A stretch of DNA of 64,000 nt from Campylorhamphus procurvoides (taxonomy: Eukaryota; Chordata; Aves; Passeriformes; Dendrocolaptidae), in the NCBI GenBank assembly GCA_013396655.1, contig WBMV01008568.1, positions 1,469,329 to 1,533,328 on the forward strand, read 5' to 3'. Position numbers and translations under genes: made by a program. Under the pieces are notes generated by a model. It was not told the origin of the DNA and did no database searches. It was given only the letters and a program-made list of their open reading frames with translations. Positions 49,901 to 63,330 of this stretch are shown piece after piece (position 1 is the stretch's first letter; every line of letters begins with the position of its first letter).

Positions 49901-52900
49901 GACATATATAAATGATAAATCTCAGTGAAGCTATTCCTGCTTAGGTTGAGATAGATTGTGTATGTCTACCCAGCCCATGTCAGGCAGACAGAATGTCAGT
50001 GTGGCATTTTTTGTGGCCCATCCACTTTCCACACAGCTAGTTCAGCATGCTCAGGCTTGCCTGGCAGTGTATTAACCCAAGCGCATGCTTGCATAATGGG
50101 ATCCCATGTGCTGAAAAGAGTTCTTTCTCCTTTGTCAAGGTCAAGAAGAGAAATTCTTATGGGCAACTTTAGAATTGCCTACAAAAGAATGAACAGATAT
50201 ACTATGATTTTCCAAAGAACTTTAATACATTTTCAATATCTGTGTGAATGTGAAATACAGTTTTACTAGAAATGGGCTGAAATTCCCAGCTGGAAGAGTA
50301 TGGGGGTATTATTTCTCTTTAAAAATGTATTGGAACGTTCATACTTTAACTTTATAAAAGCCTGTGTGTTTATACGTACTCGAAGAAGAACAAAACAGAC
50401 TGAGAAAATATCTGGCATGACAAACTTCATAAGTAATAGCAAATTGGTCACGTTAACCACTTCTAAGTATATGTGAAAAAAGCAACGTGCAAGAAAATGG
50501 CAGGAATCAAAATGGAGTGTGTGAAGTTTAACTGTTGCAATTAAATCCTCCAAGAGTAATTTTTCTGTGGAATCATTTCATCAATACTTAGGAAAAAAAT
50601 CTGAGGAAGAATTGCTCTAAGTCCTTACTGTTATATTGTTTAGAACTTCCTTTCATCTAAATATTTTGTTCCAAGGAAAACATCTACTACACACTAAACT
50701 TGTATGTTGTTACTGACATCATAAGACTTCAGGAATATCCAACATTTAGATTTAGAGAGAACCTGAAATTTACACTTCTAAAGTTTGATATAAAACCTTC
50801 TCCTGCCTCCCCCCCCGCCTTCCCATTAACATGTTACATGTATCAGAAAAGAAAGGACCATTCAGTTTGATGGATGTTTCACAGGCCCAAGGGTCAGGGT
50901 GCTCAGGGTCTGTTTATAGTTTTGTCAGTGACACGTGTGACCTTGCGTACAGCAATTTTGGTGCTTCACTAGGTTGCAGTCTGAATAACCTTAATTCATC
51001 GTTGGCAATAAAAATGGAGACATTTAGAGTTAGTGCATTTGTCTGCATTTTTGGATGAGTATTTTTGTGTTGTGCTTATCATCAATAGAAAGAGAAATTA
51101 CATCTATCCTTTGAATATTAAATACTAGAACTGCAGATTACATTATATGGATGAGACCTAAACCTAGAATAATATCATCCCTAACGTAATGTCATAGAAG
51201 CCAGTAGGGCCTGTGGTTTTTAATATTAAACATGAATTTTTGCAATGGAGTATAGAATTCCACACAAGACTAGAAGGAGTTGAATTTACTCTGAGTAAGC
51301 AAATCGGTTATACAATGTAGAAAGAAAAACACAACTAGGGTAGGAACCCTTATGTGCTATAATGGTTTGTTTAATGAAAGACAACATCATCATATAAATC
51401 TTTTGCATAAGCTGTTCAATCTCTGTCTTAAAAGCTGCATGCCTTTCTTTTTGCAGCCTTCTTTAAAAGTTTGCTCAAAAATTCAATTCCTTAGAGGAAT
51501 ACAAAACCTTTACATTCATGATCAGTGTATACTCAGTTAATGTTGTGCCAGTATTAGTCTCATGCTCTTCTATTCACTTTTCAGAAGTTAGGATTTCCAT
51601 TCCCCCAGTTCATGTTTTGCTTATGTCCTAGTAAGATCTGTGCCAGAAACACTTGCCTGGTTCATGTGAATTTCATTTTCCAAGACGTTCCAGGTTCATT
51701 TAATATTCTCATGTCTTATTCTTCCTGTGTCATCTGCTTTTCATAACAACAATTCTTTGTCCGTCCAAGGAATGCCTTTGCACTTGGTACTACTAATACC
51801 AATTGTATTCTAATCTGTACCACACAAATTTGCAGTATTAATAAATACTTTCCAAACTGTAATATATATTGGCAATATCTTTCAATTTCTGTCATTTCCA
51901 CATCCCATAGGTTATAAATATGCACAATTAACTATTTTTCAAATTGTACTGTGAAAGTATCAAAAGCTTTTCAACACTGATCTTCCAGTATCAGTTATTA
52001 CCAATAACTTCTCTCTAATACTTGTAGTTTACCTATCAAGAAAACCTGTTTTGTCTGCCTTTTAGCTAAGTGCATCTCAAACCCCCTCAGGTACTATTTG
52101 GTTAATAAGCATATTAGGTTTTATTGCATTTACTGATGACTTTCACAAGTCCTTTGCTTCTGCTTTCTTTAAAACATAACCTGTGTTGAGGTCAAACCAG
52201 CAGGTCTGTCACTACCTGGATAATTTTCTTCCTTTCTAGATTATACTGTGTTCACAGTTTCCCAGTTATTTGGTATCACGTGGAGCTTGGCAGCTCGGTT
52301 AGGGCTAATCATGTCCCTCTCCCTCATACAGTTTTCCCTTTTTCAGTTTTTTCAGAACTATGGAAGGATTTCTGGAGAAACTTCATAATCTCGCTGTGTC
52401 TGAGAGATAAGGAGCAGTGTCTTCACTTTCATTTGTGAAGGGCTGTGACATCTACAACCATAAGGCAACACAGTCTTCAGTAAGTACCTAATGGACTATA
52501 CAGTAATACCATGGGTTAGAAAATATTAGGAGGTTCTTTCCACCTCAAGAGAAGTTGTTGGAGAAGAATTTCTATTCACTTTACTGGAGATGTAATTTGA
52601 TTAATAGTGTGTGTTAACCATATCTCATAGGTCTAGGGATTGAGGAGATAGCAATTTAAGATACAAGTTACTTGACTGATTAAAGCTTAGTGCAAGTTTT
52701 AAATAACCTTAGTTGCTCCTGGTCTTAGTGACATTAGCAATTTTTAGGTGGAATAAAATATCTGAGAAGGAAGACAACATTTGTAAAACAAAGCGCTTGT
52801 GATCAAAATAAAACAGAGGTGGATGCAAGGCTCCTTGTAAGACTTTGGAGGCTCCCTGGAAGTCTTTAGATTTGCAGGTATAGAAATATATTTTCCTTGT

Positions 52901-55900
52901 TGCTTTGGAAATGACTGAATTAAAAATTGGATCTTCTAGTAAAAGTTGAGACAGTAGCAAAACTGATTGGTTTACAAAGTACAAATGGGGATGGGGTAGT
53001 TCAGACACATCAATTCTGCTCCTTTTCTGTTCTATGTAAAAAAAAAAGTCATTGAATTTCCTGAAAGTAGAGTGGGACTGCCTTTTTTGTGGGGGATACT
53101 AATAGCTTTCACTTGAAGACTTCAGTGGCCATTTCTTTTGAATCTCAGTAGATTTTGAGGAATACATTACTGGTAACTAACTTATGTTTGCTGTGTGTGA
53201 CTGCTCCAGTGTTACTGATTGGAAAACTCCCTTCTCCAAAGTAATAAAACAGGTAGCTATATTGGTTTACAATTGTCAGTTCCATGGCAGCTCTAAAGAT
53301 GGTATTGGCTGCCAGACTGTTATGTATGTAATGTTTGCAACAGCTGGATCTCCTCCTACCACTGTGTGTGAATCAGAAACAACTACAAACAAAAGGAAGT
53401 TGACTGCTTTTTATTACTAACCCCTTATTAGTGAATAATGAATATCATGATAGAGGATGAAGTAGGCAAAAAATAGGTGTTTGTTTTAATGACATCATCT
53501 CTGAAACCAAAACTGAAATATTTTTGATTTTGGAAAACTTCATGACAAACAGCAACAATCTTAGAAAATATTCATGCTCAAAGAACCTAGGCACTGTACC
53601 TCAAAACCTGTTGGTTTGTGTTCATTGCATAAACAAAGAAAAACACCATTTGTTTAAATATCCATCCCAAGTCAGAGTGAAGCAGAACCAAACCAAGCCC
53701 TATCTTGAACATGCCACAACTCTGATGCAAAAAAAATGTGTCGAAAAAAGAAATACTAAATATCACCTCATTTGTTTTAGAGTTTGTCACAGCTTAAGTG
53801 AGTACTGCTTTCAGTGTCCCATAAATTTCCTACAAGAAATGGGCAAAAAACAGGATCCCAGCTTTTCTGTAGCGTGCCTTGAGTGAATGTCTTTACTCAG
53901 TTAAGAGAGAAACAAAATGCATTATGACGTTTAAAAGCTCTGAAGATAATGCAAAAAAGTTGCTAATTAAATAAAATTGCAATAGGTCTTTAATGAACAC
54001 TCATGACTAATTCAATTTTGACCACCTCTTCTCAAGACAGTGGAATGAAGACCAAAATGACAAAGAGCATTATGGGAGTGAGAAAAAGGATGTTGACATA
54101 CAAGGATAAATTGACAGGTATAAATTTCTGTGATTATACAAAATAAAACATTAAAGAGCCTTTGTGATTTATACTTTTTGGACTGTTACAAAATCAAGAA
54201 TGAGATATCTATTACAATTAAAAGATGATGCTATACTGCCAAAAGTAATATGTAATTGCCAGCATGTATAATTTATAGAGGTTTGTGGTAGTTGAGGGGG
54301 AGGGTAGTTTTATGCAAAGATTTTTGTATAAAATAAACTGCTGGAATAAGAGGTATATTATTATCACACAAAATCATAGTTACAGTTATGTGTGTCTTGA
54401 TTCTTATATTATTTCTTTAACAACAATATTTTTCAGTATTCCAGTCTGGGTTCTTATGTCACAAAATTACCCTTCTTTTTTCTGATTAAGTGATTGGGCT
54501 TTGAAAAATCTCATTTTCATTTTCACTGTATTCAGAATCCTCATGAAATTAAATGAGATGCTAGATCATTCTATATACCAATTACATCATCTGTAAATGG
54601 CTATAAAAATATTTATTCTAAAAGGTTCTTATGATTCACTGTAGCTAGTAGAATGTTTTGTGATACTTAGCTGGAAGATGCTAAAGAAAATAGAGTTAGT
54701 TGTATTATTTTTCTCCTTGAAACAAGAAGTACAGGCATTGGCAAAGATAAATTACAAGGACCTGTAATAGCAAACTTCCATGCCTGTTTATATATTTAGC
54801 AGCATCTAATGTTAGTTGAGTCAAATTTCTGTCAATGTTTTTATAACCATAGCTGCTCTGAGGTCCGACCTGGCATTCAAAACACTTGCACCACAAATGT
54901 ACACTTCTGCACTACTTCTGAACTCTACAGTGGAGTTCAGTATTACAACTTTTTGCAGGAGCTAATTATGATGGTGGCAGAGCCTTCATTCATTCCATCA
55001 CATTTCTTTACTCAAAATGCTAGCCAGTGTAGTTGTGTGCTAAATTCTTTCCTTCTTTAATTCCATTAGCATCATTGCAGCACTAGTGGATGGATTTGGT
55101 GGTGTGTATTTTAAGAGATCCACAGGATATATCGGTGCCTAATGGTCATTGACTCAGAATTGCTTGCCCAAATACCTTTGGGAACTTGTGAAACAATTTC
55201 TTTGAGACTGAAAAAATAAGGGGGGGGGGGAAGGAAAAAATATCCAGAGTGCTTCCAGACTGCTTATCTGAGTTGTACATTCCTTTTGTAATACAAGTAC
55301 TTTTGATCTGACTGTTCAACAATAAGTCTTTGGGATCTAGAGATTACCTGCATCACCTTATTTTGTATAGTAAGAAGGCAGATTAGAATTAATAAATGTG
55401 ATCTTTATAGACATATACAATGTAAAGATGTAAACATATAGAGTGGTTTATATTGTTCCTTTTAAGCAGAAGATCTCAAGGCTTTCCTATGCATTACGCA
55501 CAGAAGTAACTGCAGCTGTAGGGATGCATTCCTGAATTACTCTATAAAAGGCTTAAAGAAAGTGTGCATTCAAAATGCAAATGTGTAAAGGAGGCTGCCT
55601 GCAGACAACCTGCAACTGTTAGCTTAGAAAGTTGATGTATATTGCATTTTTCCATTCTCCAACATCAAGATATGTTATCTCAGTATAATTTCCAAATCAC
55701 ATAACCTCTCTATTGCCTTTGTATTACTAGAGTATACATAGTCCAGAATCTTATTATAATTATATATGGTGACTTATTTCTTTTAATGGGTAGCTGAATG
55801 AAATACATGTCACCTGTTGACCTGTAGGCTGTCGCAGATCTGCTGACTATGATTCACAGTGAGTTTCTCACTTTGCTGAGAATATGCCATGTGTGAATAA

Positions 55901-58900
55901 CACTGCGTTCTCTTGCCATGTTGCATCTAAACTGCTGTAATTCCACTACATCTTCTCCCACAAAATACTATGAAACAGTTAATGAAATGGAGAATTGTAC
56001 TTGTTGTAGAAGGTAATGTTATATATTAGGACAAATCTAGTATTGTAAGTACTTTCTTTTTACCAAATCCACTAGATTCCACCCATGGGTTTGTATTGTT
56101 ATTTCTTTTTTTGTGACTCTCTATGGATATGCATGTACAATTTGTGTAGAAACTCAAATTGGGATGCACCTACTGTTAGGCTGCACAACGAGTATATTAA
56201 GACAATCAGTCATGAGCTGTTTTTCTGATTGTTATACTGCCTGACACACTGTTCCTACAATTAATATTAATGATTTTTAATTTGCACTCAGAACACAGCC
56301 CTCACTCTTCCTACAACAGAATAATGATTTATTGATTTGATTTTGCTTGAAATATCATCGTGTTTCAAAGTAATTTTCTCCTGGGAGTTCCAGCACTGAA
56401 GGTGCCAGTGGTGTGCAGATACAGAGACACAGGCAATTCAGAGTGTTAGCCTTTCAAACAAATGCTAAACTAGTGATTGCAAAATTTCTACATCTGTGTG
56501 GCTGAGAAGATGAATGTCCTGGGCTACAACGTTGAAGGAAGTGCTGGGAGTTAAACTCAATAGGAAGCCTCACCTCTTTCCTAGCCAAACTAAATTCCAT
56601 CACTTTTTTGGGAACAGCTTCTTACTACATGAGCCATGTGAGAAATATGTTACCTAATTTAGAAAGTAGTAGAGCTCTTCTGAGTACTGTAAAAGTGATG
56701 ATGATTAATGCAAGAGTTGTAGTCAGCCCTTACAATGCTCAGTAAGCATCTTTCTTCCCTTGCTGTTCGGAGTAGAAAGGAAATAGGCACAACTGAAAGC
56801 TAAAGGAGGAATGGTCACAGTGAATGGTGTTTGTGCAGGCTGTTTCTCCCTAATTTAACTATTCTAGAGCTACATTGATCCTTACATTTAATAGGCTGCA
56901 GATAGCTATACTGCATTGAAAAACACTGAAAGGAACAGCTGCAGTTAGTGGCATACTTGATTCTAAGAAATGTGGAAGTTTTCAGTAAAATGGGTGGTAA
57001 GACAATGCTTCTGAAACCAGCATTAACATCTTTGGTGTGCATGACCCCTGACCCTGCCCTACTGGCTGATAAGGCTGCTGTCATGTCTGTGGGAGGTAAG
57101 GTCAGAGCGCAGGATAAGCATTTTTCCATGTAGTTCTACTAGTCCTGCTAATTAAGAGGAAAATATGCAGGCTATGCAGCAATACAGAAAATAATCTGAA
57201 CTCTTGCCGAAGATCCCTGTGTGTTCTAAGTGCAAAGCTTTTAAAGTTTATTTCTTACATCTGGAGGCTTTAAACAAAAGAACATTACAGTAACAAGCAT
57301 ATACATAAAACTATCTTCTGTGGCTCTATTTTTCTTGATCTAATCAAGCAGTGCAATTTTATAATATTCCTAAATGACTCCTGCATGTCCAAGTGTGGTT
57401 TAATACATTTCTGTAGTGCATTAAACCCATTCACTCATTTATGCCTCAGTCTGCCTTCAATATAAGGAGTCTGTCCCACCAATTTATCTTTATACTTCTC
57501 ATGTCAAAGCCATCTATTCTCCAATCTTTCATTCATATCACATCACAGGCATTGGGGTTTTCCTGTTCCCTTTTGACCTTGTCGCTGGCATAGTTGCCCA
57601 TACTTCTGTCGCTATGCGTCTGATACTGATGGCCCTTCATCTTCTGCCTCTTATTTTGTCTCTTTGGGTATTTTGTGTGCTACTCTTCCCCCGTGTCTTC
57701 TGTTACGTTCTTCTACAAAATCTGCATTGCCACTGCACTGACACTGCATCACCCTGGCAGGGCAGACTCACACAGGGCCAGGCCGCTCATACCCAGCGTG
57801 ATGTGGTGGGGCCGGTGGGGAACAGACGACCGGGTGGAGTGGGAGTCCCTGTCCAGGGTGCTGAAAGCTGTCAGCAGGCTGGGCTGGCTCCTGCCTGTAT
57901 CCTTCCTCTCGTCGCTCTGCTGCTGGTGTGAATGGCAAAGAAACGCAGGTATCTCTGAAAGCTAGCTCCCAAATTTCCTGTTTAATATAGAGGAAAGTTA
58001 TCAACTCGCTAAGATAGACCACCATGTATCTATCAAGTAGGAAATCTTAGAAAAATGACACGAGAGAAGAGAATAGTACTGCTAACAAAGTGAATTCGGT
58101 GGCTTGTTTTTATTAATCAGGCTTGCTATTTTTGTCAGATATCAGCCTTTGATCTTATGAGGATTCTTTACGGACATCATGGAAGAACTGCAAGCCAGAT
58201 TGTAATTCTCTCATGACTATGATTCAGGAGTAATTGCACTGAAGTCAAATTAAAGTAATGTGAAACAGATGTAAGTGGGCTCAGACAAAATCAGTACTAT
58301 GCAGCTTTAGTTAATATGTTTTTACATGGCAGATCTTTTACCAGAAAAAAATTCAACAATATACTAATACACTAATAATGTCCATGTAATTTTTCAGATA
58401 GAATGAAAAAGTGAGGTAACTACTCCGGTATAGTCCTTGCTGGCCATACAAGGGAACTGATAAAACAGGTGTCTGAAAGCTGGAGTCTGGCTAATGAGGA
58501 ACGGGTACCAGAAAATAAAAAAAGGATTATGAGGATGATTACAAACTGTGAACCAGGTATCTGCTCTACTGTTCTCGCATTTAGATGACTGATGTGTTAG
58601 GATATGAGAGGCAGGATCCATAGTGTATTCTGTTTAGCGTCACTGGCCAAGGGAACCTGCAGACAGGCTGTGGTACCATCCCAGCAAAGGTTATTACTGA
58701 GGTGTAGTTGCCTCAGGTAGACTCACTGTTTTCACTGAAACCATTTCTGCCAGTCAGTAAATTTTCTGTTCTGTGGATTAATCCATAAAATAATAAAAAC
58801 ACACAGTAGCACTGCATGCTACTACTTAAAAAGTTATAAGAAATGCAATAGAAGACAATAAAAATAGTAGGTTGCTTATCCTTGCATAACCCTGATTCTT

Positions 58901-60848
58901 AGTTAACTTCCTGAATCCTAACTAGAGTAAACCTTCTGAAAACTATTTGAAAAAAAAAAATTTGGGTTATCCTCATGGAAAGGCTTTAAATGTTCTCCTT
59001 AACAGAAAGATTCCTAGAGAATAAAGTCTTTATAAAATGCTTCTGCACTGGATCATGCCCAAATTCATACTACTGCAGAATGGGTCATATAAAGAATATC
59101 AAGAACAGGATGCACTTCATTTGGGTTATTCTCTCACACTCTTGGTTTCAGTGTAAATAACAGCATTCCTGTGGCAATAAACTGAGTGAAGAATGATCTT
59201 CACACTTAGAAATACCAGATTTCAAACAACTGAGTAGTTAACAGTAAACTGAATTGTTATATACAAATATACAATATACAAATGAGTATATTGTAAAGTA
59301 ATGACACGAAGACTATCTAGACTTCCATTTAACCATATTTCATTTCTTCAATGCATCCAAGAAAGGAACATAAAAGTTACAGATGATTTCTACCTACTGT
59401 CAAGGATCAAGGCATGTTTTCACTCCTGCTCATTGGAATTAGGTATGTATGAGAACTATTTATTCATCTGGTTTTGTATGGCTTTCTCTGAATGACGTCA
59501 GAATAGCTTCTAAATCACTCGTGCCATATTAGTAATGAGCTGTAAAAGGGCACTTAGCATTTTATTTTTCTTTCAATGAGATTGCTTGTAATAGAAATTG
59601 TCTTTTCTATTGTCACAGGCCCTGTCCTGTAAGGCAATGATTCACAACTAACACCAACTCCGAGGATATTTGAGTCTGAACAATAAGTCCTAAATGAGAA
59701 GGAAAAATTTAGGAAAACCAGTGTAAACTACTAATATAAAGTCAACTCCTGGAAATTCTTATATAGGTACTAAGATATATGGATCATGCTACATTTGTTT
59801 GGTTTTGGTTTTTTTCATTCTTGCTGAGCTTTCATTTAAATATTAAATGTTATTGAATCCACTTAGCTTATAATAGTTGACAGAGTAACAGCTTGAAACA
59901 CTACAGCTTCAAGGCACTAGTTCTCCCTATCATAAGAATTTGACATCACTGAGGGGTGAAAGGCCTTTTATTTGCATAAGATAATAGTTACGTTTCTATG
60001 CAACAGCTGTGCTGTCAGTGAAAGATGCACTCATTGTGCCAAATCTATCTCTGGAGTAACCCCATTGATTTTAAATGAGTTACTTTGGGAATAAATTGGC
60101 CCACTAGATAAAACTGTAAGTCTGAGGCATTGAAATAATTCAGCAAGTTTTCCATGCTCATAACATAGTAAAAAAAAAATTGTAAAATAATGATATGATG
60201 TCATGTATTTATGTACCTGACAGATCACAATTGATTTACCACAAGGTTTTTCAGTCATATAGCTAGAGCAAACACTTATGTAGAGCTTACAGACACTTTT
60301 TGCAAATATGGGAACATTAAGCAGATACAAAAAACATGAATACAGTATTGTGCCATTATTATCTATTTAGTGTTACAGTAAGTCAAACAAACATTCAATG
60401 TATCTATAATGTCATTTTAATAATAAAGAATTCATATGTACACATGAAAATTCTTCTTCTTTAGACTGTAAAAATCAGGATGCTTTTCTGGTAATGAACT
60501 AGCTGAAGAATTAATCTCTAGACTATCGAATTCCTGCATATCTTAGCAGGACTTTAATGCTGTTGGCCTTTCAGTGGACTGTTTCAGTTTGATTATCTGA
60601 AGTGAGTTCTCAGTAGACAGGTGTCCATGGCACAATACACACTTCATCAGTTAACTGCTGATAGCTATAGCACAAGACAAGGTAGCGCTTGGGTTAGGGT
60701 GACACAACATACATGTCTATATTGTAGTTTTTTTCCAGTAATGTACAAGGAAGATACCAGTAAACTGGGAACTTTTGAATGTGTGTATAAATACAGGAAT
60801 ATCTCTTTATTTATACATATTTGATAAGTGATCTTGTTGGGGGTTCAG

Positions 60849-60867
60849 AAGGCTTCTTTGAAGCCTT
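60849..60867. repeat. 8-bp inverted repeat with 3-base loop
   Basis: AAGGCTTC TTT GAAGCCTT in the intergenic region. No poly-U tail or gene context. Confidence 0.85.
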
Positions 60868-62543
60868 TTAGGTTATTATAACCATGATTCAAGTGATTAC
60901 AGGCACAATTAGCAAAGTGTAGACTCACTTTTGTTTCCACTCAGTTTGCAGAAGTAATGTCAACAGAAATCCTTAAGCCTGTCCAGAAAGCATCATGGTT
61001 TGCTTGAAAAGGAAATACCTTGTGCTCCTGATGTCATCATTGCAATCATCTCAAATTCAAGTCTGACTGAGCAGGCTCATTATCATTCTCACCATGTCCT
61101 CCCTTAGAGCAGCCTCTCCCGCCTCCTCCAGTAGAGCACAAAACAAGAGCCACAGGGGTGCTTGGATCAGGGAAAGGAAAGACACCTAGCACCTCCCCCC
61201 AAGAAAACTTGCTGCATTACTTCCGCCCAATTTCTTCAAACTGCATACTGCTTTATAGTACCTTGTACACCACCACCAAATGAAAGTGTGGATTCACAAA
61301 TACTGATTGCCTCTTCCTCTTTAGGGTTGAACAAAGACTGGGAACAAGCAGAGTTTTAGCTTCAGAATTTGGATGTGAAGAGTGTGCCAAATTCCACAGT
61401 AAGAGTTTCCTCAGTAGAGCCACACATTTCAAACTGCTTTGGTTTCAGATTACTTTTTTTTTTTATTCACCAAGGCAGATTTCTCCTTTTGGTCTTACAA
61501 GGCTAGCTAACATCTGAGCAACAGATAGGAAACCAAGACAGAAAAAGGGCATTTGAGCAAAAAACAACTACAGAGCAAAAAACAGGGAACAAATTATCTC
61601 CGGTAACAGGTTTAGAACATAATCACTTTTCCTGAAAATTTGGAAGACCTATGGACCTCTGGACTGATTCTAGTGTGGGTCTCTGACCATGATCCACATA
61701 AATTTGTGGATCTCTCCACTAAACCATCCCACGTGAACACTCCCCTTCACACAAGGAGTTGATTTCCACTGTGGAAGAGAATAGGCAGGACAGGGTTAAC
61801 CTCGCACAGTTTTCCTTCAGGCCCCCAGAGGGGCTGGGGTTTTGTTTTCCTGGCTAAGGGAGGAGAGCTGGGGCATGTATTGTAACTGGAACTGGAGACC
61901 TTTCTGGTGTTACCAGCCTTTTTTGGGTTTGAGGGAAAGCCTGGAGAAACACGGAGAGGAAGGAGGACGCAGACTTGGAAAGCAGCAAGCACCTGGTAAT
62001 TGCACACGTGCCCTTCATTTTCCCGAAGCCCCTCGAGAGCTTAGGGGGGCTCCGAAAGGCCTCCAGCCTCCTTCTCCCTCCCCGCAGCTTGGCCACATCT
62101 TACAGTCCTGCTGTGCCAGGCTTTGCCTTGACGTGAAGTGCCTGTCCCTGCCTACTGTGCGGACTGGGGACAGAAAAGCAGCAGGGGTCCCTGGCTTTCG
62201 GGGTACCCGGTCCTGGTCCCCAGAGCCTGGGGGGGCTCGGAGAACCTCCTGCCCTTCCCCTCCCCCTGTGCTGCAGAGGCTGTGGATGGTGCCCTACTCC
62301 TGCCATGTGCTGCCGCCGCTACTGCTCGTAGCTTAGTCGAGCGTGTCTGCGGCTGCAAACTCCGCCAAACAAGCCTGCATCCCACACTCGGGAAGGATAC
62401 CCAGTGAGTACCAGCCGGACCCTGCCCCATCCCTAGAAACCCCGCCACCGCCTCTTACAAAGGGACACACAGCCTCTCCCCACCCCCTTTTTGAGCCAGT
62501 GTAGAGAGGGGCTCCGTGAATTCCCTCCAAAGCTACAGGGTGG

Positions 62544-62579
62544 CTCCCTCCTCCTTCTCCTTCTCCTCCTCCCCTTCCT
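62544..62579 (+). repeat. Polypyrimidine tract
   Basis: 36 uninterrupted pyrimidines of CCT/TTC composition in the KCNK10 CpG island, and so a purine tract on the other strand. Confidence 0.85.
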
Positions 62580-62661
62580 GCTCCGGCTCTCCTGGGCGAG
62601 CCCGGCTGCTGCTGCATTCAGTCGGGGTGGTCCCCAGCCTCGCCCCTGCCTCGCCCCAGCC

Positions 62662-62709
62662 ATGCTGCTGCGGCTCACGCCCCACGGCTCACTTTTGTTA
62701 CCGCTCTAG
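62662..62709 (+). other. Possible upstream ORF in KCNK10 5' region
   Basis: A 15-codon Met-initiated frame (MLLRLTPHGSLLLPL, stop at 62707-62709) with G at -3. It matters only if this stretch is transcribed as 5' UTR, which sequence alone cannot show. Confidence 0.2.
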
Positions 62710-63278
62710 TGCCCGGGGCTGAGCTGAGGTGGGCTCATTTTTTGGAAGGAGGCCGAGGCTAGAGAGCGTTTGCGTGTGTGGGAGGTGCCCCTGGGAGTGT
62801 GTGGGGCTGGCTGGCTCCCCGATCCGTGCTCGCCAGCCCGGGTGCCCCCTTGGGTGGGCGCAGCAGACGGGCCGCGCTGCAGCGGGGACCCCGCCATCCT
62901 GACATCTGCAGGTGGACCGGGCGAGACAGCTGCGGAGCCTCTCCTGGAGCCAGCAGCACTCCGGACCCGCTGCCCATCTCAGTCTGCTCCGTTCCTGCTC
63001 CCCCAGATTCTCTCCGTTCTTCTACCCCACTCTCTGCTGGGGTGTCTGCACCCCTCCTCACCTCGTCGGTACAAACCCTTCCACTCCACTCCCCTGCCCG
63101 CCCCTCCCCACCTTCTTCGATTTATTTGTGTATTTCTTTCCTTGGCAACCACCAGTTCCCCTCAGTCAAACAGCGCAGGCTCCCTATAATTTGAAATTAA
63201 TTTGTTTGACTGCAGCATCGAGACAGGAAGGTTGGGAATTTATTTAATTCTTCTTACTCCCTTTGCAAAAAGGAAGCA

Positions 63279-63330
63279 ATGAAATTTCCAATCGAGACTC
63301 CAAGAAAACAGGTGAACTGGGATCCTCAAG
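63279..63330 (+). CDS. KCNK10: KCNK10 (TREK-2 K2P potassium channel) first coding exon, partial gene
   Basis: ATG at 63279 opens MKFPIETPRKQVNWDPQ, 17 codons plus one base, then a donor GTTGGT. Human TREK-2 isoforms with this start read MKFPIETPRKQVNWDPK, so 16 of 17 residues agree, and the phase-1 break fits the shared next exon that begins V-A-V-P in human. Known function: TREK-2 is a membrane-stretch-, lipid- and heat-sensitive background K+ channel; this exon is only the cytoplasmic N-terminus, and the membrane segments lie beyond the window. Start context is G at -3 and A at +4, adequate but not optimal. The family is known to use alternative promoters and alternative translation starts. 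The other known human first exon (beginning MFFLYTDFF) was not found here. Confidence 0.93.

Larger units (their letters stand above)
45541..61989. other. Intergenic region between SPATA7 and KCNK10
   Basis: About 16 kb of AT-rich DNA, with no recognised gene or CR1 copy. Contains a TTTG microsatellite (46961-46979), a G run at about 55221-55230, a short hairpin (60849-60867) and a GC-rich patch (about 57730-57930). Enhancers for either gene could lie here but cannot be called from one sequence. Confidence 0.6.
61990..63110 (+). promoter_or_regulatory. CpG island, KCNK10 promoter / 5' UTR region
   Basis: About 1.1 kb of GC-rich, CpG-dense sequence ending about 170 bases before the KCNK10 start. 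It contains several short open frames with Met starts in all frames, none resembling a known protein; they are the usual by-product of high GC. The transcription start cannot be placed; no convincing TATA box is seen. Confidence 0.75.

Noticed and set aside
61842..63247. Many overlapping frames of 60-160 codons before KCNK10
   Set aside because: Open in several frames on both strands, proline/serine/arginine-rich, typical of CpG islands. No recognisable domain.
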